Assembly (NCBI RefSeq): GCF_023078355.1
Contig: NZ_CP095552.1
Span: 3,596,001-3,660,000 of the forward strand
DNA length: 64,000 nucleotides
Origin: Gordonia hongkongensis
GTDB lineage: Bacteria; Actinomycetota; Actinomycetes; Mycobacteriales; Mycobacteriaceae
Direction: 5' to 3'
Shown here: positions 23,707-32,955 of the stretch, one piece after another
Layout: every line of letters begins with the position of its first letter
Numbering within the stretch: the stretch's first letter is position 1
Program-made: the position numbers and the translations under genes
Notes under the pieces: model-generated
What the model was told of the DNA's origin: nothing
The model's input: only the letters and a program-made list of their open reading frames with translations
The model's database searches: none

Positions 23707-24744
23707 GTGAAGGTGACCGTACTCGTCGGGGGCGTCGGAGGGGCACGATTCCTCCTCGGTCTGCGCGAATTGTTCGGCCCGACGGCGTTCCCGGCCCCCC
23801 AGGACGACGCGTCCGGCGCCCCGGCGACCGAGCACGAGATCACCGCCATCGTGAACGTGGGCGACGACGCCTGGATGCACGGCGTCCGCATCTGCCCCGA
23901 CCTCGACACCTGTATGTACACCCTCGGGGGCGGGATCGATCCCGAACGCGGGTGGGGTCGGCGCGACGAATCCTGGCGCGCGAAAGAGGAACTCGCCGCC
24001 TACGGGGCCGACCCGGATTGGTTCGGACTCGGCGATCGCGATCTCGCGACCCACCTCATCCGGACCCAGATGCTCGACGCCGGGTACCGGCTGTCCGACG
24101 TCACGGCCGCCCTGTGCCGGCGCTGGGTCCCCGGGGTACGGCTCCTGCCCGTCACCGACGATCGTCACGAAACCCACGTCGTGGTCGCCAAACCCGACGG
24201 CGAGGACGGCGAACGGGTCGCGATCCACTTCCAGGAATGGTGGGTACGCCATCGCGCGCAGATCCCCACCTTCGGCTTCGCGCAGGTCGGTTCGGACGAC
24301 ACGGCGCCGGCACCCGGCGTCCTCGACGCGATCGCCGACGCCGATGTCATCCTCCTCGCGCCGTCGAACCCGGTCGTGAGCATCGGCGCCATCGTCAGTG
24401 TTCCCGGGATGCGCAGCGCGCTGCGCCAGACCAAGGCGCCGGTCGTCGGGATCTCACCGGTCATCGACAACCGTCCCCTGCGCGGCATGGCCGACGAATG
24501 CCTGTCCGTGATCGAGGTCGAGTCCTCGGCACAGGGGATCGCCGGACACTACGGCGCCCGCAGCGGCAACGGGATTCTCGACGGTTGGCTCATCGCCGAC
24601 GGCGACCACGCCGCTGTCGACGGCATCGCCGTCGGCGCCGCACCGCTGCTCATGACCGACCCCGCGGCCACCGCGCAGATGGTGCGTGCGGCCTGCGCGC
24701 TCGTCGACGTACCGCTGCCCGACACGAACAAGGGCGTGCGGTGA
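23707..24744 (+). CDS. fbiA: 2-phospho-L-lactate (phosphoenolpyruvate) transferase FbiA/CofD
   Basis: Joins the activated phospholactate or phosphoenolpyruvate moiety to the deazaflavin FO, giving (dehydro)F420-0. It opens with the nucleotide-binding [12 protein letters not shown] motif and contains [26 protein letters not shown] and [17 protein letters not shown], all CofD signatures. GTG 23707 follows GAAGGAG with 8 nt spacing and gives 345 aa. The start of fbiB overlaps its stop (GTGA). First gene of the fbiA-fbiB-NUDIX unit. Confidence 0.95.
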   Translation: MKVTVLVGGVGGARFLLGLRELFGPTAFPAPQDDASGAPATEHEITAIVNVGDDAWMHGVRICPDLDTCMYTLGGGIDPERGWGRRDESWRAKEELAAYGADPDWFGLGDRDLATHLIRTQMLDAGYRLSDVTAALCRRWVPGVRLLPVTDDRHETHVVVAKPDGEDGERVAIHFQEWWVRHRAQIPTFGFAQVGSDDTAPAPGVLDAIADADVILLAPSNPVVSIGAIVSVPGMRSALRQTKAPVVGISPVIDNRPLRGMADECLSVIEVESSAQGIAGHYGARSGNGILDGWLIADGDHAAVDGIAVGAAPLLMTDPAATAQMVRAACALVDVPLPDTNKGVR

Positions 24745-26090
24745 CCGCTCGCCCCGACCACCGTGCACCGGGACATCTCGAGATCCGGCCGGTGACCGGC
24801 CTGCCCGAGTTCACCACCGATTCCGACGTCGCGGGCGAGATCCTCGGCGCCGCACCCTGGCTCGAGTCCGGCGACGTGCTGGTGGTCACCAGCAAGATCA
24901 TCTCCAAGGCGGAAGGGCGGATGGTCGACGCGCCCAGCGACCCCGAGGAGCGGGACGCACTGCGTCGTCGCCTCGTCGACGCCGAATCGGTGCGCGTCCT
25001 GGCCCGCAAGAACCGGACCCTGATCACCGAGAACCGCCTCGGCCTGGTGCAGGCCGCGGCCGGGATCGACGGCTCCAATGTGCGCAGCGACCAGCTCGCG
25101 CTCCTCCCGGAGAACCCCGACCGCAGTGCGGCGTCTCTGCGGCGTGCCATAGCCGACGCCGCCGGGCTCGACGTCGCGGTGATCATCACCGACACGATGG
25201 GTCGGGCCTGGCGGACCGGACAGACCGACGTCGCCATCGGCGCGGCCGGCATCGCCGTGACCCATCCCTACGAGGGCGGCGTCGACGACTACGGGAATCC
25301 GTTGATCGTCACCGAGATAGCGGTGGCCGACGAACTCGCCGCCGCGGCAGACCTCGTCAAGGGCAAGCTCGCCGCCGTCCCGGTCGCCGTCGTCCGCGGA
25401 TTCGCTCCGGCCGACGACGGCACCACCGCCGCCGACCTCATCCGTCCCTACGACGAGGACCTGTTCCGTCTCGGGACCGAAGAGGCGATCGCACAGGGCC
25501 GCCGAGAGGCCATCCGCACCCGGCGTTCGGTGCGCACCTTCGCCGACCGGCCCGTCGACCCCGCGGAGATGCGCGACGCCCTCGCCGAGGCGCTCACCGC
25601 CCCGGCACCCCACCACACACATCCGGTCCGCTTCGTGTGGCTGCGTTCCGCCTCGCGACGCCGCGAACTGCTCGACGCGATGACGCGCGACTGGCGCACC
25701 GACCTCGAATCGGACTCCAAGACAGCCGAATCCATCGAGAAGCGACTTCGACGCGGGCAGATCCTCTACGACGCCCCGGAACTGGTGATCCCGTTCCTCG
25801 TACCCGAGGGCGCCCACGACTACCCCGATGATCGTCGCAACGCCGCCGAGCACACGATGTTCACCGTGGCCGCGGGCGGGGCGGTCGCGACCCTGCTCAC
25901 CGCGCTGGCAATCCGCGACATCGGCAGCTGCTGGGTCGGGTCGACCATCTTCGCCGCGCCGACGGTGCGCCGCGTCCTCGATCTGGATCCGAGTTGGGAA
26001 CCGCTGGGGGCCGTCGCCATCGGACATCCGCTCGAACCGGCCGGGTTGCGCGACCCCGCCCCCACCGCGGAGTGGGTCGTCGAACTGTGA
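24741..26090 (+). CDS. fbiB: F420 gamma-glutamyl ligase / FMN-dependent dehydro-F420 reductase FbiB
   Basis: Two-domain enzyme that adds the poly-gamma-glutamate tail to F420 and reduces dehydro-F420-0. Residues about 10-250 are the CofE ligase, with [32 protein letters not shown] and [15 protein letters not shown]. Residues about 255-449 are the nitroreductase-like FMN domain, with [14 protein letters not shown] and [19 protein letters not shown]. 449 aa compares with 448 in M. tuberculosis. GTG 24741 overlaps the fbiA stop, so translation is coupled. Confidence 0.95.
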   Translation: MTARPDHRAPGHLEIRPVTGLPEFTTDSDVAGEILGAAPWLESGDVLVVTSKIISKAEGRMVDAPSDPEERDALRRRLVDAESVRVLARKNRTLITENRLGLVQAAAGIDGSNVRSDQLALLPENPDRSAASLRRAIADAAGLDVAVIITDTMGRAWRTGQTDVAIGAAGIAVTHPYEGGVDDYGNPLIVTEIAVADELAAAADLVKGKLAAVPVAVVRGFAPADDGTTAADLIRPYDEDLFRLGTEEAIAQGRREAIRTRRSVRTFADRPVDPAEMRDALAEALTAPAPHHTHPVRFVWLRSASRRRELLDAMTRDWRTDLESDSKTAESIEKRLRRGQILYDAPELVIPFLVPEGAHDYPDDRRNAAEHTMFTVAAGGAVATLLTALAIRDIGSCWVGSTIFAAPTVRRVLDLDPSWEPLGAVAIGHPLEPAGLRDPAPTAEWVVEL

Positions 26091-26689
26091 CCGCCGAGTC
26101 GCTGCACGCCTCCGCCGTCGAGGCCCTGACACGGTGGGAGACACCCGATCCCGCCCAGGACTCCCTGCGTCACGCATATCTCGCGTTCCTCGCCGCGTCC
26201 CCGGACGGGTGTCTTCGGGCCTGCACACCAGGACATCTGACGGGTTCGGCGATCGTCTTCGACGCGACGCGCCGACACGTTCTGCTGACCCTGCACCCCC
26301 GCGTCGGGAAGTGGATACAGCTCGGCGGTCACTGCGAACCCTCCGACGATTCCCTCGCCGGCGCGGCGCTACGCGAGGCGCGAGAAGAGTCGGGCATGCC
26401 CGAACTCGTGCTCGACACCCCCGACCCCAACCTCGCCGGTGACGGGATGGTGCACCTCCACACCCACCCGATCACCTGCTCCTTGGGAGTCCCCACCCGC
26501 CACCTCGACGTCCGCTACCGGGTGGTCGCCGCCCCGACGCACGACGGTGAACTCCCCCGCGTCGTATGCAGTGACGAGTCCGTGGACCTCCGCTGGTGGC
26601 CGGTCGACGCGCTTCCGGACGACGCCGGAGACGACATCGCGACGCTCATCGACGCGGCCCTACGCGACGGGCCAACCCCCGCTCCCTGA
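26087..26689 (+). CDS. NUDIX hydrolase
   Basis: Probable pyrophosphohydrolase of a nucleoside diphosphate derivative, substrate unknown. The Nudix segment reads [24 protein letters not shown]. The REAREES-G half is canonical, but one residue more than usual separates it from the GG. GTG 26087 overlaps the fbiB stop (GTGA), so it belongs to the fbiAB transcript. 200 aa. It follows fbiB and may act in F420 metabolism or housecleaning; this is inference from position only. A 26-bp repeat begins within its last codons. Confidence 0.85.
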   Translation: MTAESLHASAVEALTRWETPDPAQDSLRHAYLAFLAASPDGCLRACTPGHLTGSAIVFDATRRHVLLTLHPRVGKWIQLGGHCEPSDDSLAGAALREAREESGMPELVLDTPDPNLAGDGMVHLHTHPITCSLGVPTRHLDVRYRVVAAPTHDGELPRVVCSDESVDLRWWPVDALPDDAGDDIATLIDAALRDGPTPAP

Positions 26690-26708
26690 GGTGCGAGCGA
26701 AGCGAGCC
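26683..26708. repeat. 26-bp direct repeat, copy 1
   Basis: Unit contains GTGCGAGCGAAGCGAGCC preceded by TCCCTGAG. It overlaps the NUDIX stop codon. Identical to copy 2. Confidence 0.85.
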
Positions 26709-26717
26709 CCTCTTTGT

Positions 26718-26743
26718 TCCCTGAGGTGCGAGCGAAGCGAGCC
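26718..26743. repeat. 26-bp direct repeat, copy 2
   Basis: Identical to the first copy and offset by 35 bp. Both lie between convergent genes (NUDIX and glgC), typical of small dispersed intergenic repeats. Confidence 0.85.
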
Positions 26744-26757
26744 ACGAAGGGCGGTCG

Positions 26758-27972
26758 TCAGACCTGGATGTTCTTGCCGACGGTGACCACACCGCCGGCG
26801 CTCACCGAGAACCGTTCGCGGTCGGCCTCGAGATCGACACCGAGCTGCTCGCCGTCACCGACCACGACGTTCTTGTCGAGGATGGCCTTGCGGACCACCG
26901 CGCCCTTGCCGACGCGCACGCCGGGCATCAGCACGCTGCCCTCGACCACCGCGCCGTCCTCGACGATGACGTTCGACGACAGCACGGAGTTGCGCACCGT
27001 GCCGGCGGAGATGATGCATCCGGAACCGACCACGGAGTCCTCCGCGACCCCGCCCTGGACGAACTTGGCGGGCGGCAGGTTGTGGGTCTCGCCGCGGATG
27101 GGCCAGCGGCCGTTGTAGAGGTTGAAGATCGGGTGGACCGACACCAGGTCCATGTGCGCCTCGTAGAACGCATCCAGGGTTCCGACGTCGCGCCAGTAAC
27201 CGGTGTCGCGTTCGGTGGCACCGGGTACCTGGTTGTCCTTGAAGTCGTAGACGAAGGCGGTGTCCCGGCGCACGAAGGCCGGGATGATGTCACCGCCCAT
27301 GTCGTGGTCGGAGTCCGAGTCGGCGGCGTCGGCGCGCAGCGCGTCGACCAGCGCCTCGGTGGTGAACACGTAGTTGCCCATCGACGCGAACGTCACGTCG
27401 GGATCGTCCGGCGTGCCGGGCGGATCGGCCGGCTTCTCCAGGAAGCGGGTGATCTTCCCGCCCTCGTCGGAGTCGATGCAGCCGAAGGCCACCGCCTCCG
27501 CTCGGGGCACGCGGATCCCGGCCACCGTGACGTCGGCGCCGGATTCGATGTGCGCGGCCACCATCTGCGACGGGTCCATCCGGTACACGTGATCGGCTCC
27601 GAAGACGACGATGTACTCGGGTCGTTCGTCGGTGATGAGGTTCATCGACTGGAAGATCGCATCGGCACTGCCGGTGTACCAGCGTGGTCCGAGTCGCTGC
27701 TGGGCCGGCACCGGGGTGATGTACTCGCCGTGGAATCCCGACGTCCACCAGGTCTGCGAGATGTGCCGGTCCAGCGAATGCGATTTGTACTGTGTCAGCA
27801 CGCAAATGCGCTCGTAACCGGCATTGACCAGGTTCGACAGCACGAAGTCGATGAGTCGGTAGGCACCGCCGAAGGGCACCGCAGGTTTGGCGCGGTCCAT
27901 CGTCAGCGGGTACAGACGCTTGCCTTCGCCGCCTGCGAGGACGATGCCGAGGACGTGCGGCTCAGATCTCAC
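26758..27972 (-). CDS. glgC: Glucose-1-phosphate adenylyltransferase
   Basis: Makes ADP-glucose from glucose 1-phosphate and ATP, the donor for alpha-glucan and maltose 1-phosphate synthesis. The N-terminus [19 protein letters not shown] contains the nucleotidyltransferase loop, followed by [21 protein letters not shown]. The C-terminal third is a left-handed beta-helix ([19 protein letters not shown]). 404 aa matches mycobacterial GlgC. GTG 27972 agrees with the family N-terminus and sits 6 nt after a -10-like TAAGTT. Divergent from glgM as in Rv1212c/Rv1213. Confidence 0.96.
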   Translation of the reverse strand: MRSEPHVLGIVLAGGEGKRLYPLTMDRAKPAVPFGGAYRLIDFVLSNLVNAGYERICVLTQYKSHSLDRHISQTWWTSGFHGEYITPVPAQQRLGPRWYTGSADAIFQSMNLITDERPEYIVVFGADHVYRMDPSQMVAAHIESGADVTVAGIRVPRAEAVAFGCIDSDEGGKITRFLEKPADPPGTPDDPDVTFASMGNYVFTTEALVDALRADAADSDSDHDMGGDIIPAFVRRDTAFVYDFKDNQVPGATERDTGYWRDVGTLDAFYEAHMDLVSVHPIFNLYNGRWPIRGETHNLPPAKFVQGGVAEDSVVGSGCIISAGTVRNSVLSSNVIVEDGAVVEGSVLMPGVRVGKGAVVRKAILDKNVVVGDGEQLGVDLEADRERFSVSAGGVVTVGKNIQV

Positions 27973-27978
27973 TCCCCC

Positions 27979-27984
27979 AACTTA
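27979..27984 (-). promoter_or_regulatory. -10 box TAAGTT of glgC
   Basis: TAAGTT, then GGGGGA, then GTG. The purine run is too close to the start to be a ribosome-binding site, so a leaderless transcript is likely. Confidence 0.5.
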
Positions 27985-28088
27985 ACCGCGATCGAAGCCG
28001 TCGGCCAGATGACCGGGCGGTCAGTATGCGCAGCGTCGGCCGCGACCGGGGTTTGGCAGCACCGATGGCGATCTGCGCGCGATGGCAC

Positions 28089-28094
28089 TAGCGT
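28089..28094 (+). promoter_or_regulatory. -10 box TAGCGT of glgM
   Basis: TAGCGT plus 7 nt precedes ATG 28102; no Shine-Dalgarno sequence. Confidence 0.5.
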
Positions 28095-28101
28095 CGAGAC
28101 C

Positions 28102-29268
28102 ATGCGGGTGGCGATGATGACACGGGAATATCCACCTGAGGTCTACGGCGGCGCCGGGGTCCACGTCACCGAATTGGTCCGGTATCTGCGCGATCTCATC
28201 ACCGTCGACGTGCACTGCATGGGCGCCGAGCGGGAGACCGCCGCGGTGTACACCCCCGATCCGGGGTTGGCCGGGGCGAATGCGGCGATCACCACGTTGT
28301 CGGCCGATCTGCGGATGGTGGTGGGTGCGTCCGGCGCCGACGTCGTGCACTCCCACACCTGGTACACCGGACTTGCCGGGCACCTGGCGGGGCAGCTCTA
28401 CGACGTGCCGCACGTGCTGACCGCCCACTCGCTCGAACCGTCGCGCCCGTGGAAGGCCGAGCAACTCGGCGGCGGGTACCGGGTGTCGAGCTGGGTGGAA
28501 CGCAACGCGGTGGAGTACGCCGACGCGGTGATCGCGGTGAGCTCGGGGATGCGCACCGAGATCTGTGACACCTACCCGCGTCTGGACCCTGAGCGTGTCC
28601 AGGTGGTGCGCAACGGGATCGACACATCTCAATGGTTCCCGGTCGACGATCCGTTCGGACCCGACTCGACGCCGACCGCACTCGGGCTCGACCCGGATCG
28701 CCCGATCGCGGCGTTCGTCGGCCGGATCACCCGGCAGAAGGGCGTCGCACATCTGGTGGCCGCGGCGCACCGGTTCGATCCGGACATCCAGCTCGTCCTC
28801 TGTGCTGGTGCCCCCGACACGCCGGAGATCGGCGCCGAGATCGAGAGCGCGGTGGGCGAACTCTCCGCCTCGCGTCCCGGCGTCCACTGGGTGCGCGAGA
28901 TGCTCCCACTCCCCCGCATCCGCGAGATCTTGACCGCGGCAACGGTCTTCGTGTGCCCATCGGTGTACGAACCGCTGGGCATCGTCAACCTCGAGGCGAT
29001 GGCCTGCGGTACCGCGGTGGTGGCTTCGGCGGTCGGCGGCATTCCCGAGGTGGTGCGCGACAACGTCACCGGCCGCCTCGTGCGGTACGACCCCGTCGAT
29101 CCGGCGAGCTTCGAACACGATCTCGCCGACACGGTGAACGCGGTGGCCTCGGATGCGGCGGCGGCGTCGGCGATGGGGGTGGCCGGCCGCGAACGCGCCG
29201 AAGCCGAGTTCTCCTGGGCGTCGATCGCCGAACAGACGCTGGGTGTCTACGAGTCCGTACGGCGTTGA
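28102..29268 (+). CDS. glgM: GT4 glycosyltransferase GlgM (alpha-maltose-1-phosphate synthase type)
   Basis: Transfers glucose from ADP-glucose to glucose 1-phosphate, forming maltose 1-phosphate for the GlgE pathway and capsular glucan. In older annotation it is called glgA. The N-terminal lobe has REYPPEVYGGAGVHVTELVRYL. The donor site shows FVGRITRQKGVAHLV and, near the C-terminus, CPSVYEPLGIVNLEAMACGTAVVAS, the GT4 EX7E motif. 388 aa, like Rv1212c (387). ATG 28102 is chosen by similarity and the -10 box. Its 3' end overlaps the convergent rlmA-like gene by 22 nt. Confidence 0.92.
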   Translation: MRVAMMTREYPPEVYGGAGVHVTELVRYLRDLITVDVHCMGAERETAAVYTPDPGLAGANAAITTLSADLRMVVGASGADVVHSHTWYTGLAGHLAGQLYDVPHVLTAHSLEPSRPWKAEQLGGGYRVSSWVERNAVEYADAVIAVSSGMRTEICDTYPRLDPERVQVVRNGIDTSQWFPVDDPFGPDSTPTALGLDPDRPIAAFVGRITRQKGVAHLVAAAHRFDPDIQLVLCAGAPDTPEIGAEIESAVGELSASRPGVHWVREMLPLPRIREILTAATVFVCPSVYEPLGIVNLEAMACGTAVVASAVGGIPEVVRDNVTGRLVRYDPVDPASFEHDLADTVNAVASDAAAASAMGVAGRERAEAEFSWASIAEQTLGVYESVRR

Positions 29269-30218
29269 GCGGGTGAGCGTCCGCGGGCGGGCCGACACGT
29301 GGTCACCACGACCGACACCGTAACCCGCACCCGACCGTCCCCGGCGAAGGCCGCGGCCCGCGAGCGGATGTCGGCCTCGTCGGAGTGAAATGCCGACGGG
29401 CCCATGGCGACCAGATCCCCCACGGTCTGCGCGTCGACGTCTGCGGAGTACCGGACAGGTGACTCGTCGACCAATTCGAAGCCCGCGTCGAGCGAGGCAC
29501 GGAGGCGCTCGGATTTGGCCTCGTCGACACGCAGCATCGCCATCGGCTCGATGAGTTCGCCGAGGTGATCGGGCCCCGGACTCACGATGATCAGTGCGCC
29601 ATCAGGGGCCAGTACGCGGGCGAACTCGCTCGCGTTGCGCGGCGCGAACACCGAGAGCACCACCGCGACAGCGTCATCGACGACGGGCAGTCCGCGCCAG
29701 ACGTCGGCGACGACGGCAGCGAGGGGCCGGGGTCCCCGCGCCATGGCCCGCGCGCAGTACTTCGAGAGGTCCAGGCCGATTCCGGCGGCCGAGGACCGTC
29801 CGTCACCGCCGGGCACCCCACTCGCCTCGACCGCGGCGCGAAGATAGTGTCCGCCACCGGCCCCCGCGTCGAGGATCACCGGCCGGTCGTGTCCACCCGT
29901 GACCTCGGCCGCGCGGCCGGCGACGAAATCGACCACGGGGAGCAGGAAACCGGAGTCGTGCACGCGGGCTCGGGCGGCCACCATGGCTGCGGTGTCGGCG
30001 CGCAGCGCGCCGGACCGGCCGTCGAGCAGTGAGACATAGCCCTGACGGGCGAGGTCGAAAGAATGCGCCTGCGGACAGCGCAGCGACGCGCCGTCCCCCG
30101 ATAGGCGCCCGGTACACACCGGGCAGCGCAGGATCTCGAGTACCGAAGTGAGGCCATGCGCCCGGTGCGGAGTCGGTGGGTCCGCCCGGGCCTCATGGGA
30201 ACTGCCCTCGTGGGGCAT
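29247..30218 (-). CDS. 23S rRNA (guanine) methyltransferase RlmA-like
   Basis: SAM-dependent methyltransferase with an N-terminal zinc site C32, C35, C48 and H52 (CPVC...CPQAH), followed by AHSFDLARQGYVSLL. The SAM loop LDAGAGGGHYL follows, and DLSKYCARAMAR is another RlmA-family segment. RlmA(II) enzymes methylate G748 of 23S rRNA and can affect macrolide sensitivity; the target here is inferred. 323 aa with a 22-residue extension before the zinc domain. The ATG lies 2 nt after the DUF3117 stop, so the two are coupled. Confidence 0.85.
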   Translation of the reverse strand: MPHEGSSHEARADPPTPHRAHGLTSVLEILRCPVCTGRLSGDGASLRCPQAHSFDLARQGYVSLLDGRSGALRADTAAMVAARARVHDSGFLLPVVDFVAGRAAEVTGGHDRPVILDAGAGGGHYLRAAVEASGVPGGDGRSSAAGIGLDLSKYCARAMARGPRPLAAVVADVWRGLPVVDDAVAVVLSVFAPRNASEFARVLAPDGALIIVSPGPDHLGELIEPMAMLRVDEAKSERLRASLDAGFELVDESPVRYSADVDAQTVGDLVAMGPSAFHSDEADIRSRAAAFAGDGRVRVTVSVVVTTCRPARGRSPAQRRTDS

Positions 30219-30220
30219 GT

Positions 30221-30388
30221 TCAGCCGGTTACCCCGCGGAGTTCCTCGCCCAGCGCGGCTGCTTCGTCGGCGGTCAGCTCGACGACCAGTCGACCTCCAC
30301 CTTCGATCGGAATCCGGACAACGATTCCACGCCCTTCTTTGGCCGCTTCGAGGGGGCCGTCCCCAGTACGTGGCTTCATTGCCGCCAT
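30221..30388 (-). CDS. DUF3117 small conserved protein (Rv1211 family)
   Basis: 55-residue actinobacterial protein of unknown function: MAAMKPRTGDGPLEAAKEGR, then a beta-rich part ending ALGEELRGV. ATG 30388 follows GGGAG with good spacing. Family members are almost invariant in length and sequence, so it is probably important. It is immediately upstream of the rlmA-like gene and in the same direction. Confidence 0.9.
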   Translation of the reverse strand: MAAMKPRTGDGPLEAAKEGRGIVVRIPIEGGGRLVVELTADEAAALGEELRGVTG

Positions 30389-30493
30389 TCTCAAGCTCCC
30401 TTCAAGGTCCCTGCTCCGAACATGATACGTGCCCGGGTCGCACACGATTGTCAGTGCGCGACACGCGCGCCGCGCGGTCTCGACGTACGGCCC

Positions 30494-30892
30494 CTACTGG
30501 GGGGTGCTCGGCGGGCCGGACCGCCCGGCGTCCACGCCGCCGTTCCCGGCGACGTCGACGTCCGGATCGTCCGCCGATCCGACCGCTTCCGCCCCGGGCA
30601 CCGACTCCCGTTCGCGCAGACGCGTGATCACCGACCGCAGGTCGTCGACCTCACGCGCGAGACGTGCCAGCGCCCAGTCGACTTCGGCCTGCTTGTAACC
30701 ACGCGGGGTCTGGGCGAAGCGCAACGCACGCACGTCCTCGCCGGTGATGCCCACCGACGGCAACCGGGTGAGCGTGGTGTCGGGCTCGACCGGCGGCAGA
30801 TCTTCTCCGCGTCCGAACACGAACCAGACGACAGCGAACACGATCGCGACGACGAGTCCCATGATCAGCAGGTACAGCAGCAGCGTCTGCAT
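30494..30892 (-). CDS. DivIVA-domain membrane protein (Rv1209 family)
   Basis: An N-terminal transmembrane helix (LLLYLLIMGLVVAIVFAVVWFVFG, residues about 3-26) is followed by a short DivIVA-like motif in which the RGYKQAEVDWALARLAREVDDLR segment predicts a coiled coil. Such proteins sit at the membrane and may bind division or polar-growth proteins. The C-terminal 40 residues are Gly/Ser/Pro-rich. ATG 30892 agrees with the mycobacterial homologue; ATG 30901 is possible. Downstream of gpgS-folP2-fadD6 in the same direction. Confidence 0.8.
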   Translation of the reverse strand: MQTLLLYLLIMGLVVAIVFAVVWFVFGRGEDLPPVEPDTTLTRLPSVGITGEDVRALRFAQTPRGYKQAEVDWALARLAREVDDLRSVITRLRERESVPGAEAVGSADDPDVDVAGNGGVDAGRSGPPSTPQ

Positions 30893-31030
30893 GCGTTCCA
30901 TCCTGGCAGAAGCGCCCGGACGACGGCCCGGCACAGCACCGACCCGGCGACGGCCACCCGCGTCAGGGCGGGCGGCGTCGCCGGGTCGGGGCCGGGTTCA
31001 TCAGGTCTGGCCCATCAGGTCCGGAGCCGC

Positions 31031-32059
31031 CTAGGAGGCCATCTCCTCGGCCTTGGGAGCCAGGGCGCGCACGGTGTTCATCGGCGGACGATCCTCGAGA
31101 TAGACCTCGGTGGTGTGCGGCGTGAAGGAGCCGTCGGGTTCGGCGGTGAACTGGGTGAGCCCGACGCCCGAGTCCTCGATGCCGCAGCGGCGCATCAGGG
31201 TTCCGACGATCTGGCGGCTCATGACCCCCAATTCCACCAGCGGGCGGTTGCGATGGGTTCGGACCCCGAGGTTGACCTGACCGATCCCGGCCAGGCCGTA
31301 CCGGTCATAGGTGTCGATGAGAAGGCCGATCTCGACCCCGTAGCCCGGCGCGAACGGAACCGACGAGAGCAACTCGCGGGTGCCGGCGTACTCGCCGCCG
31401 AGTGGCTGGAGGACCGCGGTGAGATCCGGCTTCTGGGATGCCAGGAGGGGGCGTGCCACGAGCTCGGTCACGCGTCCGCCACCGTTCGCGTCGTGCGTAC
31501 CGCCCGTGCGCAGCGGGCGCCTGTAGTAGCCCTTGACCAGCTGGATCTCGGGGTTCAGCAGGAGCGGACCGAGCATCTTGGGCACGAACATCGGGTCCGG
31601 GTCGATGAGATCGGAGTCGACGAATGCGATGATGTCGCCGGTCGCCACGGCGACCGAACGCCACAGCACCTCGCCCTTGCCCTTGACCGGGTCCAGCTCG
31701 GGTACTGCCTCCTCGCGGGAGATCACCTGCGCACCGGCGGCGAGCGCGCGCTCGGCGGTGGCATCGGTGGAACCGGAGTCCAGCACGATGATCTCGTCGA
31801 CCAGGGTGCCGTACAGCGGCATGATCGTGGCGATGACGTCAGCGACGGTCTCTTCCTCGTTCAGCGCGGGCAGCACCACCGAGATGGTCCGGCCGTTCTT
31901 CGCGTCGACGAGGTCGTCGATCGTCCAGTCCGGCTGCTCCCAGGTGTGGGTTGCCGACCAGCGCTGCTCGGTCCCCGGGGCCTGGGCGACCGTCGGCCAC
32001 ATGGCGGCCTTGTCCCGGCTGACGGTGCTGGGCTTACGTCGCTTCTGCTGCTTGGTCAT
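31031..32059 (-). CDS. gpgS: Glucosyl-3-phosphoglycerate synthase
   Basis: GT81 retaining glycosyltransferase making glucosyl-3-phosphoglycerate, the first step to methylglucose lipopolysaccharides. Key segments are SVVLPALNEEETV, VDEIIVLDSGSTDAT, the FVDSDLIDPDP metal site and GYYRRPL. 342 aa is close to the M. tuberculosis enzyme Rv1208. ATG 32059 overlaps the folP2 stop (ATGA). Part of the tightly linked fadD6-folP2-gpgS run. Confidence 0.95.
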   Translation of the reverse strand: MTKQQKRRKPSTVSRDKAAMWPTVAQAPGTEQRWSATHTWEQPDWTIDDLVDAKNGRTISVVLPALNEEETVADVIATIMPLYGTLVDEIIVLDSGSTDATAERALAAGAQVISREEAVPELDPVKGKGEVLWRSVAVATGDIIAFVDSDLIDPDPMFVPKMLGPLLLNPEIQLVKGYYRRPLRTGGTHDANGGGRVTELVARPLLASQKPDLTAVLQPLGGEYAGTRELLSSVPFAPGYGVEIGLLIDTYDRYGLAGIGQVNLGVRTHRNRPLVELGVMSRQIVGTLMRRCGIEDSGVGLTQFTAEPDGSFTPHTTEVYLEDRPPMNTVRALAPKAEEMAS

Positions 32060-32955
32060 GCGAGTCCCCTGACTGTTCGGGCGGGTGGTTTCGCTGCCGC
32101 GATGGCAGCGACCATGCCGACCACGCGACGAGTGGCAGCGACTTCGTGGACGCGGAAGATCCGGGCGCCTTGGGCGGCGGCCAGACTTGTCGCGGCCAGA
32201 GTCCCTTCCAATCGGTGCGTTAGGTCTGTACCCAGAGTCTCCCCTACGAAATCCTTGTTGCTCAGCGCCATCAGGACCGGCCAGCCCGTGTTTACAAGAT
32301 CTTTCACGCCGCGTAACAGAGCCAGCCCGTGGTGAGTGTTCTTGCCGAAATCGTGCGTCGGATCGATAACGATCGAGTCTCGACGCACCCCGGCAGCGAG
32401 CGCCCGGTCGGCCGCGGAGGTCACCTCCCGGATCACGTCGGCCACCACCGCGTCGACCGAATCCCCGTATGCGACGCGGTGCGGCCGGGTCCGCACCCGC
32501 GCGCCACCCGTGTGCGAGCAGACGATCCCGGCCCCGCGTTCGGCGGCGACGTCGACGACGTCGGGGTCGAATCCCGCCCAGGTGTCGTTGATGAGATCCG
32601 CGCCGGCGGCGCAGGCCTGGTCGGCGACCTCGCTGCGCCAGGTGTCGACGCTGATCAGCACGTCCGGATGCCGGTCACGGATCCAGGCGATCATGCCGAC
32701 GACCCGGGCGGCCTCGGTCGCGGCGTCGACCTCGCGTCCGGGTCCGGCCTTGACCCCACCGACGTCGATGATGTCGGCACCCTCGGCGACGACCCGGTCG
32801 ACGTGCGCCTGGGCGGCGGCGTCGTCGAAGCTCGCACCTCGGTCGTAGAACGAATCAGGGGTGCGGTTGACGATCGCCATCACCAACGCGCGGTCGGTCG
32901 GCACCCGCCGCCCGCACAGCGTGTCCGATGCCGACGTTTCCGGGTCGGAACTCAC
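32056..32955 (-). CDS. folP2: Dihydropteroate synthase homologue FolP2
   Basis: TIM-barrel protein of the dihydropteroate synthase family: MAIVNRTPDSFYDRG, ADIIDVGGVKAGPG, ISVDTWRSEVA, DPTHDFGKN. The mycobacterial FolP2 group sits beside gpgS and was reported not to replace true DHPS (FolP1). The second-strand Asn of the usual INDVS motif is partly conserved as INDTWAG. Its role may lie in methylglucose lipopolysaccharide metabolism rather than folate; that is inference from context. GTG 32955 overlaps the fadD6 stop. Confidence 0.9.
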   Translation of the reverse strand: MSSDPETSASDTLCGRRVPTDRALVMAIVNRTPDSFYDRGASFDDAAAQAHVDRVVAEGADIIDVGGVKAGPGREVDAATEAARVVGMIAWIRDRHPDVLISVDTWRSEVADQACAAGADLINDTWAGFDPDVVDVAAERGAGIVCSHTGGARVRTRPHRVAYGDSVDAVVADVIREVTSAADRALAAGVRRDSIVIDPTHDFGKNTHHGLALLRGVKDLVNTGWPVLMALSNKDFVGETLGTDLTHRLEGTLAATSLAAAQGARIFRVHEVAATRRVVGMVAAIAAAKPPARTVRGLA

